From assembly GCF_963677035.1 (NCBI RefSeq), contig NZ_OY781472.1, positions 372,001 through 436,000 on the forward strand: a stretch of DNA of 64,000 bases, given 5' to 3'. Each line of letters opens with the position of its first letter. The first letter of the stretch is position 1. This DNA comes from an uncultured Hyphomonas sp. Its GTDB lineage: Bacteria > Pseudomonadota > Alphaproteobacteria > Caulobacterales > Hyphomonadaceae. The translations under genes and the position numbers were made by a program. A model generated the notes under the pieces. That model did no database searches, had not been told where the DNA came from, and saw only the letters and a list, made by a program, of their open reading frames with translations. This document shows, piece by piece, positions 51,504 through 59,289 of this stretch.

Positions 51504-52199
51504 TTACTGAGAGACCTCTGCATTATCGATCGTGACGCCTGCGCCCATCGTGGACGAGAGCGAGATCTTCTTCACGAACGTGCCTTTTGCACCGGACGGA
51601 CGAGCCTTCACGAGCGCATCGAGGAACGCGTTGACGTTCTTTTCGATGTCGCCTTCAGCGAAGGATGCCTTGCCGATGCCGGCGTGGATGATACCGGCCT
51701 TTTCGACGCGGAACTCGACCGAGCCGGACTTCGCGTCCTTGACGGCCTGGGCCACGTTCGGGGTCACGGTGCCGACTTTCGGGTTCGGCATCAGGCCGCG
51801 CGGGCCGAGCACCTTACCGAGACGGCCAACGACGGCCATCATGTCCGGCGATGCGATGACACGGTCGAAGTCCATGAAGCCGCCCTGGATTTTTTCCATC
51901 AGGTCTTCAGCACCGACGAAATCGGCGCCGGCTGCGGTGGCTTCTTCGGCCTTCGCGTCCTTCGCGAACACGGCGACGCGGACGTCCTTGCCCGTGCCGG
52001 CCGGCAGATTGACCACGCCGCGGACCATCTGGTCAGCGTATTTCGGGTCTACGCCGAGGTTCACAGCGATCTCGACGGTTTCGTCGAACTTCGCCTTTGC
52101 GTTGGACTTCACCAGCGCCACAGCGTCAGAGACGGTGTAGGCTTTGTTTGCGTCAACGGATTCTGCAATTGCGCGTGCGCGCTTTCCTGCTTTCGCCAT
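51504..52199 (-). CDS. rplA: 50S ribosomal protein L1
   Basis: A 231-residue L1 with [20 protein letters not shown], the [14 protein letters not shown] strand and [18 protein letters not shown]. It forms the mobile L1 stalk that releases E-site tRNA, and represses the L11 operon in other bacteria. It follows rplK by five bases and ends at a terminator, so it is not joined to rplJL. Confidence 0.98.
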   Translation of the reverse strand: MAKAGKRARAIAESVDANKAYTVSDAVALVKSNAKAKFDETVEIAVNLGVDPKYADQMVRGVVNLPAGTGKDVRVAVFAKDAKAEEATAAGADFVGAEDLMEKIQGGFMDFDRVIASPDMMAVVGRLGKVLGPRGLMPNPKVGTVTPNVAQAVKDAKSGSVEFRVEKAGIIHAGIGKASFAEGDIEKNVNAFLDALVKARPSGAKGTFVKKISLSSTMGAGVTIDNAEVSQ

Positions 52200-52204
52200 G
52201 GTTC

Positions 52205-52651
52205 CTACTCCACAACTTCGATGCCCATCGCGCGGGCGGAACCGGCGATGATCTTGGCAGCTGCGTCAATGTCGTTGGCGTTGAGGTCGGGCATTTTGAT
52301 TTCCGCGATCTCACGCACCTGGGCCATGGTGACCTTGCCGACGGTGTCGTAGCCCGGCTTCTTGGCGCCGGACGCAGGCTTCTTGCCGAGCTTCAGCTTA
52401 GCAGCCTTCTTCAGCAGCACAGTCGCCGGCGGCGTCTTGGTGATGAAGGTGAACGACTTGTCCTGGTAATAGTCGATAACGACCGGTACCGGCAGGCCCG
52501 CTTCCATGGATTGGGTCTTGGCGTTGAACGCCTTGCAGAATTCCATGATGTTGATGCCGCGCTGACCGAGCGCCGGGCCGACGGGCGGCGACGGGTTGGC
52601 CTGGCCGGCAGGGATCTGGAGCTTAAGCTGCCCCAGCAGTTTCTTGGCCAT
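52205..52651 (-). CDS. rplK: 50S ribosomal protein L11
   Basis: A 148-residue L11 with [38 protein letters not shown] and the C-terminal rRNA-binding [15 protein letters not shown]. It forms the factor-binding region with 23S helices 43-44 and senses uncharged tRNA with RelA. It is the first gene of its operon here; nusG and secE, often upstream, are absent. Confidence 0.98.
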   Translation of the reverse strand: MAKKLLGQLKLQIPAGQANPSPPVGPALGQRGINIMEFCKAFNAKTQSMEAGLPVPVVIDYYQDKSFTFITKTPPATVLLKKAAKLKLGKKPASGAKKPGYDTVGKVTMAQVREIAEIKMPDLNANDIDAAAKIIAGSARAMGIEVVE

Positions 52652-52754
52652 ATTGTCCTCTCGAACGTTTCAGATGGGGCGGTGGTCTTTCGATCCGCCC
52701 GGTTACAATTGAGGCTCCGCGGTCTGGCATGGCATGCCTCCCGCAGAAGCGGCG

Positions 52755-52783
52755 CGTATGGCGCATCTGTATCCTGGGGTCAA
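52755..52783 (-). promoter_or_regulatory. Promoter of rplKA
   Basis: TTGACC (52783-52778), 17-bp spacer, CATACG (52760-52755) on the minus strand, about 105 bp before rplK. Confidence 0.6.
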
Positions 52784-52811
52784 GCGGGGGCGGCAGACTG
52801 CCCCTGCCCGG

Positions 52812-53663
52812 CTACATCAGGGCGTAGCCCTTGTAGTTGATGTACTTCACCAGTTCCTGGGCCCGGCGGGTCGGGTCCGGGTGGGTGGACATGAATTCCG
52901 GCGGCCGCTGGCCCTTGGACTGGGCGCCCATCAGCTCCCACAGGCGGACGGACTGGCGCACATCATAACCGGCATTGTGCATGTAATCGACGCCCAGCTT
53001 GTCAGCCTCCAGCTCGTGGTTCCGGCTGTAGGGCAGGATCACGCCGAACTGCATGGCTGCGCCGCCCAACGCGCCGATTGCGCCGCCATATTTCGACAGC
53101 GTGTCCGATTGCGCGATGGCGATCTGGCCGACAGCAAGCCCGGTCTGCGCCAGCGTCGTCACCGACAGGCGCTCTGCGGCATGGCGGCCGACAACGTGGC
53201 CCGTCTCGTGGCCCAGAACGGACGACAACTGGTCATCGTTCTCGGTCAGCTCGGTGATACCGCGATACACGCCAACCCGGTTGCCCGGCATGACGAAAGC
53301 GTTGACGTCATCGGTATCGAACACGGCCACATCCCAGCTCTGCCCGGGGGCGATGTCGCCCTTCCGTTCGGCGCCGTGCACCGTCTTTTCCCAGACATGC
53401 AGCACGCGGTTTTTCAGACGGGAGTTCGCCGTCACCGGCGTTTGCGATTTCATGTCCGTCCAGGCCGTCGTCGCCATGGAAGCGATTTCCTGATCGCCGA
53501 ACAGCAGCAGCTGGCTGCGCCCCGTGGCCGGGTTGGTCTCGCACCCGCTGATGAACGGAAACACCGTGCCTGCGGCCAGGCCGGAAATGATCGCCCGGCG
53601 GGACAGGTTCACACGCGGTGCGCCTTCAAAAATAGCGCTGTCGATATCGATCAGTTTCGTCAT
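52812..53663 (-). CDS. M48-family metalloprotease lipoprotein
   Basis: The start at the ATG at 53663 (GAGGGA six bases upstream) gives 283 residues. The export signal has an SRR pair (21-23) and ends in a lipobox FISGC (Cys41); the long N-region suggests Tat or Sec lipoprotein export. The M48 core has the zinc site HETGH (152-156) and RNHELEADKLG (about 215-224), followed by MSTHPDPTRR with a further conserved His. It resembles periplasmic quality-control proteases (BepA/LoiP type) without TPRs. It lies upstream of the rplK promoter. Confidence 0.92.
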   Translation of the reverse strand: MTKLIDIDSAIFEGAPRVNLSRRAIISGLAAGTVFPFISGCETNPATGRSQLLLFGDQEIASMATTAWTDMKSQTPVTANSRLKNRVLHVWEKTVHGAERKGDIAPGQSWDVAVFDTDDVNAFVMPGNRVGVYRGITELTENDDQLSSVLGHETGHVVGRHAAERLSVTTLAQTGLAVGQIAIAQSDTLSKYGGAIGALGGAAMQFGVILPYSRNHELEADKLGVDYMHNAGYDVRQSVRLWELMGAQSKGQRPPEFMSTHPDPTRRAQELVKYINYKGYALM

Positions 53664-53778
53664 GTGCTTTCCCTCACTCCGGCAGCGCAAGGTTAGCTGC
53701 CCGCCTTCAAATTGCAATCGCGTCTACGATGAACGCCGCCAAGACTCGCCGGTTCCGGCTGAACCCGGGCTGAATGTA

Positions 53779-55812
53779 TCAGACGTTTTCTGCGTCGCGG
53801 ACCAGGACAGCCGCCTGCTCGACCCAGCCTTCGCGGACGATACGGCCATTGAAGTTGAGATGTTCGTCGACCCAGGCAACATTTTCCGGCGTCCATTCGG
53901 CGATCTGGTCATAGTGCCAGACGCCCAGTTCGTTCAGCAGGATCTGGATCTTGGGCCCGATGCCGCCAATCAGGGTCAGGTCGTCCGGATGCCCGGCGAC
54001 CGGACCGGGCATCGCCATGGGGCGTTCCCGCACGATCGTGTCATCTGAGGCAGACGTCATGCCCTCTTCGGAAAGCTCTTCTTCAGCGTCAGCGTCATCG
54101 GCTTCGGCGGACGCATCATCTTCGGCGTCATCATCCCAGTCTTCATCAGACGGTTCGTCGTCTTCGTCCGACTCGTCATCATCCCCGGCGTCTGACTCAT
54201 CCTCGTCGTCCTCAAGGTCCTCGTCTTCCTCAAGGTCCCCGGCGTCATCATAGGCTTCGTCATCCTCTGAGCCGGCGTCTTCATCGTCCTCGAAATCGTC
54301 TTCGGGCTCATCGTCGTCATCCCAGGACTCTTCTTCGTCGGACGTCTCGTCGTCCTCGTCTTCAGCCCCGTCATCTTCTTCGTCGCCATCTTCGGCGTCG
54401 TCATATTCTTCGGCGTCATCATCTTCGGCGGCATCGTCGAAGTCGTCCGGCGCCTCGGCGTCCGCTTCGGACTCGTCTTCCATGTCATCCGCTTCGACGA
54501 AGTCCGCGTCGTCATATTCCTCGTCCGAGAGCACATCCTCATCGGCATGATCGGCTTCAGCGAGAGACTCCTCTTCATCATCTGAAACGTCTTCGAAGCC
54601 GTCATCTTCAGGCGCGATGTCTTCATCCGCGATCGCAGCCTCTTCGGGCGCCGCCTCTTCCACGGCTTCAACCGGCGCGGCTTCGGCGTCGTCATCGCCT
54701 GCCGGTTCCGCCTCATCCTCTACGGCCGGCTCTGCCTCGGGCTCTACGGCTGGCTCTGCCTCGGGCGGCGCATCGAACGCCGCGTCCTCGACTTCGGTGT
54801 CCTCCACCTCGTCATATTCAGGGTCCGCCGCGTCTTCCGCAGTTACTTCAGCCGCAGACACATCTTCCGCAATCGCCTCGACCGCTTCGGTCACGTCCAC
54901 GGCAGTATCTTCGATTTCCAGCTCTTCCAGCATGGCCTCTGCGCCAGCGGGTTCTGCAATGGCCGTTTCGGCGACGGTCTCGGCTGCCGCCTCCTCTGCG
55001 CCACCTTCAAAATAGGCGAGCCGCCCTTCCAGGAAACGGTTGCGCCAACGCAGGCGGGCCATTTCTTCGTTCAGGTCTTCATCTGCAACGACAGGGGTTT
55101 CAGCCGGGGCCTTGGCCAGCTCCCCCTCCAGCGCCTCGACACGCTGCTTCAGATAATCGGCCTGCCATTTCAGTTTGGAGAGCCCTTCCTCATCCGGCGA
55201 CAGCGCTGCGGCGGCCGGGGCAGCAACAGGTTCGGCCTCTTCTGACGGCGCGGGTGCCGCGTCTGCCGGGGCGGCGGCTTCCATTCCGGCCAGCTGGCTT
55301 TCCAGATGCTGCACACGGGCTTCCAGATGCCGGTTGCGCCAGACCAGTGTCGGCGCCTCGGCGTCTTCCTGCGCCGGTGCGGCGGCGCCTGCCTCTTCCG
55401 ATGTGCCAGCTGTCTCGTCGGCCCCGCCGCGATTCGGCGGCAGGACGATGGTTGGCATCTCCCCCTCGGCCTTCGCTTCGGACGGGTCAGCTGTGGTCGT
55501 CTTCGCCGCCTCGGTTTTCAGGGTCGCCAGCTCGGTCTTCGCCTTCTGCAGCTCCGCCGTCAGGTCTGAAATCTTGCGCGCGGAGGCGTCGGCCACATTG
55601 CCGCCCTCGCCGCGCTGGGCCCGCTGGGCCGCAAACAGGCGCTCAACCTCATCACGGGCCTGATCCAGCTCCGTCAGGGCCACGTCCTTGTCGACAATGG
55701 CCTTGCGCATCCGGCCGGTCAGCAGGATGCCGCGGACAGACCAGCCCAGGATCAGGGCAAACACGGTCGCACAAGCCAGCACCATCCACATATGTGTTAC
55801 AAGCCAAGCCAT
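53779..55812 (-). CDS. Membrane-anchored ultra-acidic protein with C-terminal helix-hairpin-helix domain
   Basis: A 677-residue protein with four parts: a membrane helix (about 8-31); a coiled coil (35-105); an Ala/Pro/Glu linker with three spaced copies of a W-x-x-x-x-L-(E/K)-x-R unit (156-176, 214-234, 254-271); a very acidic, probably disordered stretch (about 275-590) made mostly of Asp, Glu and Ala; and a helix-hairpin-helix domain (610-671, LTLIGGIGPKIQILLNELGV then YDQIAEWTPENVAWVDEHL). The last domain matches one found at the end of alphaproteobacterial NuoE and L21-like proteins. It is translationally coupled to the upstream OmpA/BON gene (TAATG). The function is unknown. Its low-complexity region makes frameshift or assembly errors worth excluding, but the frame is intact. 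Confidence 0.85.
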   Translation of the reverse strand: MAWLVTHMWMVLACATVFALILGWSVRGILLTGRMRKAIVDKDVALTELDQARDEVERLFAAQRAQRGEGGNVADASARKISDLTAELQKAKTELATLKTEAAKTTTADPSEAKAEGEMPTIVLPPNRGGADETAGTSEEAGAAAPAQEDAEAPTLVWRNRHLEARVQHLESQLAGMEAAAPADAAPAPSEEAEPVAAPAAAALSPDEEGLSKLKWQADYLKQRVEALEGELAKAPAETPVVADEDLNEEMARLRWRNRFLEGRLAYFEGGAEEAAAETVAETAIAEPAGAEAMLEELEIEDTAVDVTEAVEAIAEDVSAAEVTAEDAADPEYDEVEDTEVEDAAFDAPPEAEPAVEPEAEPAVEDEAEPAGDDDAEAAPVEAVEEAAPEEAAIADEDIAPEDDGFEDVSDDEEESLAEADHADEDVLSDEEYDDADFVEADDMEDESEADAEAPDDFDDAAEDDDAEEYDDAEDGDEEDDGAEDEDDETSDEEESWDDDDEPEDDFEDDEDAGSEDDEAYDDAGDLEEDEDLEDDEDESDAGDDDESDEDDEPSDEDWDDDAEDDASAEADDADAEEELSEEGMTSASDDTIVRERPMAMPGPVAGHPDDLTLIGGIGPKIQILLNELGVWHYDQIAEWTPENVAWVDEHLNFNGRIVREGWVEQAAVLVRDAENV

Positions 55813-57272
55813 TAGTCGCTCCGTGTGAGAACTCTGATTTCTATCAGCCGGTCACGCACCGGACCGTCGCTATTGTCATTAGACCGCGCAGGCTGGTCGG
55901 GGCCATAGGCAAGCGCAGACAGTCGCGCAGGATCAAACCCTGCTGCCACCAGATAGGACACGACCGCTTCCGCGCGGGCCTTGCCCGATACATGCCCACC
56001 ATCTGAAGCCCCTGCCGAATCGGCCTGTCCGCCGACTTCGAATAGCAGGCCGGGTGCGCAGTGATGTGACACAGCCAGTAATTTATCGAGCGCAGGCCCG
56101 CTGTCGCCGGACAGGCCGGTTCCTGTGTCATCGAACCTGACCGGATTTGCCGCCAGCACTGCGTCGAATGCTGACTGGCAGGCCTTGGCCGGGTCATCGG
56201 CAAAGTCGATCCCCGCAATTTCCGGAACATCCACATCCACCGGATCGGCCCAGACCGTGACCGGAAGGCCCGTATCCACTGAGGCAAGATCCTGCTTCAC
56301 GGTCTGAATCAGACTGGCCGGGGCTTCGCCTTCAAGCACCAGACCGGCATCGCCCTCAGCCGGATAATAGCCCATCTCCCCGGCCCCGAACTGCGCAAAG
56401 GCCGGCAGGCCCGCCTGCGCCAGCACAACCCAGCCATCCGGCATGTCCGGTGCGAGCTCCATCCGGTCGATGACCTCTCCGGCGGCATGATCCCGGGCGG
56501 CAGCGATCAGGTCGCCGCGTTGCGCCTCGCTCTGCACCTTGCCTTCCAGTACCAGCCCCTCAGGCGTGTGCGTGGCGGTCCAGACCGGCAGGCCCCAGAT
56601 CAGCGGGACGCCGTGATAAGGCGCGGCCAGTGCAGACACCCGGGCCGACACCTGGGTACGCTCTGCCGGGTCGATCTGCATGCCGCTCACCCGCAGCGTA
56701 TTGTCCGTCAGGCGGACGTTGCCGTGATCCAGATCAGACAGCATGCTCAGGCCAAAGCGCGCAACGCCCTGCCAATTGCCGCCCGGCGCCCCGGCGGCGA
56801 CCTCCATACGGTTCTCCGGCGCCTGCCCGCCCGACAGCTTTTCGGCTTCGGCCACGATCTGGCTCGCGATCATGCGCGAGGGGACATTTCCGGACAGGAT
56901 AATGTGGCCATCGGGCAGTTTCTGCGCCCGCCACACGAACGGAGAGACCGGCAGGCCGGGATCGACCGCGACCTCAACGACCGTCACGCCGCCGACGATG
57001 ACCCCGCCCCCCCAGCCGGAGTGCAGGACCGTTTCGGCAGCCGCCATGGCCGCATCGTCCGAAGGGGCAGCCCCCTTCAGTACGGCCCGCTGGCCATTCA
57101 TGCGCACATGCGCCCAGTCATATCCATTTCGGGCAAGGGCGGCGTTGGCATCCTGCTCAAGCTGCACGGCCAGGTTTGCAGGCCGCTGCGGAGACTGATA
57201 CAGCCCCCACCATCCCGTTGCCACGAGGCCCGCCAGCGCGACCGGCGCCAGCAGGTAATCGAGCACTCTCAT
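55812..57272 (-). CDS. OmpA-domain protein with BON-like repeats
   Basis: The start is uncertain. The ATG at 57272 (MRVLDYLLAPVALAGLV) puts the membrane helix at the N-terminus and gives 486 residues; an ATG at 57302 is also possible. After the helix come repeated BON-like units (for example RNGYDWAHVRMNGQRAVLKG and TPEGLVLEGKVQSEAQRGDL, each alpha-beta with V-x-L-x-G). The OmpA-like domain follows (about 375-485, GGQADSAG, RAEAVVSYLVAAGFDPARL and a final VRDRLIEIRV) and should bind peptidoglycan. BON plus OmpA recalls mycobacterial ArfA/OmpATb. The stop overlaps the start of the acidic HhH gene (TAATG). Confidence 0.85.
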   Translation of the reverse strand: MRVLDYLLAPVALAGLVATGWWGLYQSPQRPANLAVQLEQDANAALARNGYDWAHVRMNGQRAVLKGAAPSDDAAMAAAETVLHSGWGGGVIVGGVTVVEVAVDPGLPVSPFVWRAQKLPDGHIILSGNVPSRMIASQIVAEAEKLSGGQAPENRMEVAAGAPGGNWQGVARFGLSMLSDLDHGNVRLTDNTLRVSGMQIDPAERTQVSARVSALAAPYHGVPLIWGLPVWTATHTPEGLVLEGKVQSEAQRGDLIAAARDHAAGEVIDRMELAPDMPDGWVVLAQAGLPAFAQFGAGEMGYYPAEGDAGLVLEGEAPASLIQTVKQDLASVDTGLPVTVWADPVDVDVPEIAGIDFADDPAKACQSAFDAVLAANPVRFDDTGTGLSGDSGPALDKLLAVSHHCAPGLLFEVGGQADSAGASDGGHVSGKARAEAVVSYLVAAGFDPARLSALAYGPDQPARSNDNSDGPVRDRLIEIRVLTRSD

Positions 57273-57370
57273 TCGGGACCCCGCTAACCTCCTGTTAGGC
57301 ATTCCCTTTGTGATGGGATGCCCTATTCAGGGACCCGTCGCAAGAGTCTGCCGCACGCGATCCACAACGC

Positions 57371-58192
57371 ATGAAACGTCCGCCTGAAACCCTCACCTCC
57401 CCATCGAACCCGCTGATCAAGTCCCTGAAGGGGCTTGAGCGGAAAAAGGAACGTCAGGCCAGCGGCCTGTTCCTGGCCGAAGGCGCGCGCCTCGTGGAAC
57501 AGGGGCTCGCCAATCACTGGCAGCCGGACACGCTGGTCGTCGCCGCAGCGGTCGCAGACCGCCCGCACATCGCTGCCCTCACCGACAAGGCAGAGGAAGC
57601 CGGCGCGCGTGTGGTGCTGGTGCCGGAACGGCTGATGTCGAAGATCACGCACAAGGACAACGCGCAGTCCGTCATCGCCACCTTTAAGCAGCGTCAGGTC
57701 GCGCTTGATCAGCTGGAAGTCCGGCATAGTCCGCGCAAGTCGCTTTTCGTCGCCCTCTATGAAGTGCGCGATCCGGGCAATCTGGGCACCATCCTGCGGA
57801 CGGCTGACTGCGCCGGGGCGGACGGGGTTATCCTGGTCGGAACCTGTTGTGATCCTTACAGTTTCGAGGCCGTCCGGGCCTCCATGGGGTCGGTGTTCGA
57901 CATGCCATTTGCCAACACATCGCACGCGGCGTTCGAGGCCTGGCGCCGCACGGCAGGCATCGCCTCCGTCGCCGCCTCCGTGAATGGCACCGCCCGCCAC
58001 GATCTGGTGGATCTGCAACAGGATACGGTCATCCTGATGGGCAATGAACAGGCCGGCCTGCCCCCCGCCGTCGAAGCCGAATGCGACCAGCTCGTCCTCA
58101 TCCCCATGCGTGGCGGGGCGGATAGTTTGAATTTGGCGCAGGCGACGGCGATCATGGTGTATGAGGCCTGGCGGCAGCGGGATTTCCAATGA
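57371..58192 (+). CDS. SpoU/TrmH-family RNA 2'-O-methyltransferase
   Basis: A 273-residue SPOUT methyltransferase. The N-terminal substrate-binding part has RQASGLFLAEGARLVEQGL. The three knot motifs are present: VRDPGNLGTILRTADCAGAD, VILMGNEQAGLP and LNLAQATAIMVYE. It should methylate ribose in rRNA or tRNA; the exact site cannot be set from sequence. It overlaps the next gene by four bases (ATGA), so the two methyltransferases are coupled. It is divergent from the OmpA/BON gene. Confidence 0.93.
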   Translation: MKRPPETLTSPSNPLIKSLKGLERKKERQASGLFLAEGARLVEQGLANHWQPDTLVVAAAVADRPHIAALTDKAEEAGARVVLVPERLMSKITHKDNAQSVIATFKQRQVALDQLEVRHSPRKSLFVALYEVRDPGNLGTILRTADCAGADGVILVGTCCDPYSFEAVRASMGSVFDMPFANTSHAAFEAWRRTAGIASVAASVNGTARHDLVDLQQDTVILMGNEQAGLPPAVEAECDQLVLIPMRGGADSLNLAQATAIMVYEAWRQRDFQ

Positions 58193-59082
58193 AAACAGAG
58201 ACGAATCTGCTGATCGCCGACGACTGGGAAGACTATGCCCTGCTCGATTCCGGCCACCTGCAGAAGCTGGAACGCTTCGGCAGCCAGACCGTGATCCGCC
58301 CCGATCCGCAAGCCTTCTGGGAACCCGCCCGGCCCGTTGAGAGCTGGCGCGCGGATGCCCGTTTCTCCAGTAAAAACAATGACGAGGACGGCTCCGGAAA
58401 CTGGGACGTGCTGTCCCCGGCGGCGCAGGACACCTGGCCGATGCGCTGGAACGGACTGACCTTCAACGCCCGGCGCACCGCCTTCCGGCACATGGGCATT
58501 TTCCAGGAACATTCGGTCCACTGGCGCTTCGCCCAGGAGCAGATCCGCACAGCAGGATCCCCGGTCAAAGCCTTGAATCTCTTCGGTTATACCGGAATGA
58601 TGTCGCTCGCCTGTGCCGCCGCCGGCGCGGAGGTCGTGCACCTCGATGCGAGCCCCAAATCGAACGGTTATGGCAAGGAAAATCAGGCCCTGAGCGGCCT
58701 CGACGACAAGCCGATCCGCTGGATCGCCGACGATGCAATGAAGTTCACCGCCCGCGAAATCCGGCGCGGCAACCGCTATGACGGCATCATCCTGGACCCG
58801 CCGAAATTCGGCCGTGGCCCCAAGAACGAGACCTGGCGTTTCGAGGAAAATCTCCCGGAATTACTGGACACTGTACGCGATCTGCTGAGTGACCGGCCCC
58901 GCTTCGTGATCCTCACCGCCTATGCCGTCCGCCTGTCCTACCTCGCCCTCGCGCAGGCACTGTCAGACCGGCTGGCGCCATTCGGCGGCACAATGGAAAT
59001 GGGCGAAATGGCCCTGCCCCAGAAGGACTCCGGCCGCCTTCTGCCAACGGCGATCTATGCCCGCTGGCGGGCAGCTGACTGA
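58189..59082 (+). CDS. Class I SAM-dependent methyltransferase (RlmI/RlmK-like)
   Basis: A 297-residue Rossmann-type methyltransferase. The SAM motif is LNLFGYTGMMSLACAAAGA and VVHLDASPKS, and motif IV is DPPKFGRGP. This set matches the catalytic half of RlmI-type 23S rRNA cytosine methyltransferases, without an N-terminal PUA domain. RNA is therefore the likely substrate, supported by coupling to a SpoU enzyme. An inverted repeat AACCGG/CCGGTT (59100-59119) follows its stop. Confidence 0.88.
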   Translation: MKTETNLLIADDWEDYALLDSGHLQKLERFGSQTVIRPDPQAFWEPARPVESWRADARFSSKNNDEDGSGNWDVLSPAAQDTWPMRWNGLTFNARRTAFRHMGIFQEHSVHWRFAQEQIRTAGSPVKALNLFGYTGMMSLACAAAGAEVVHLDASPKSNGYGKENQALSGLDDKPIRWIADDAMKFTAREIRRGNRYDGIILDPPKFGRGPKNETWRFEENLPELLDTVRDLLSDRPRFVILTAYAVRLSYLALAQALSDRLAPFGGTMEMGEMALPQKDSGRLLPTAIYARWRAAD

Positions 59083-59228
59083 CACCGCCCTCCCCCGCAA
59101 ACCGGTTTTTGGGCCGGTTGGATAGGGCCATGTCAGCAGACCATCTCAAACACCATTTATAGACAATATACAGGCCGTCTACGGCGCTGCGCTGAGCCGT
59201 GTACCGGGTCACATTTTGTTACGCCAAA

Positions 59229-59258
59229 AGAAAACGGCGGTCCCAAAGGACCGCCGTT
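59229..59258 (-). terminator. Terminator of the large TonB receptor
   Basis: On the minus strand AACGGCGGTCC (59258-59248) and GGACCGCCGTT (59243-59233) form a perfect 11-bp stem followed by TTCTTTTGG. It lies 32 bases past the stop. Confidence 0.88.
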
Positions 59259-59289
59259 CCCGATTTTGCTTTCGCAGAGCGAGGCTGGA

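Noticed and set aside
54057..54716. A 219-codon Lys/Arg/Met/Thr-rich frame within the acidic gene
   Set aside because: It arises from reading GAT/GAA-rich repeats one base out of frame. The acidic frame is continuous with the membrane and HhH domains.
53779..55812. Considered the acidic stretch as a frameshift or assembly artefact
   Set aside because: The frame is open throughout and ends in a well-formed HhH domain, and the stretch is of mixed codons rather than one short repeat.
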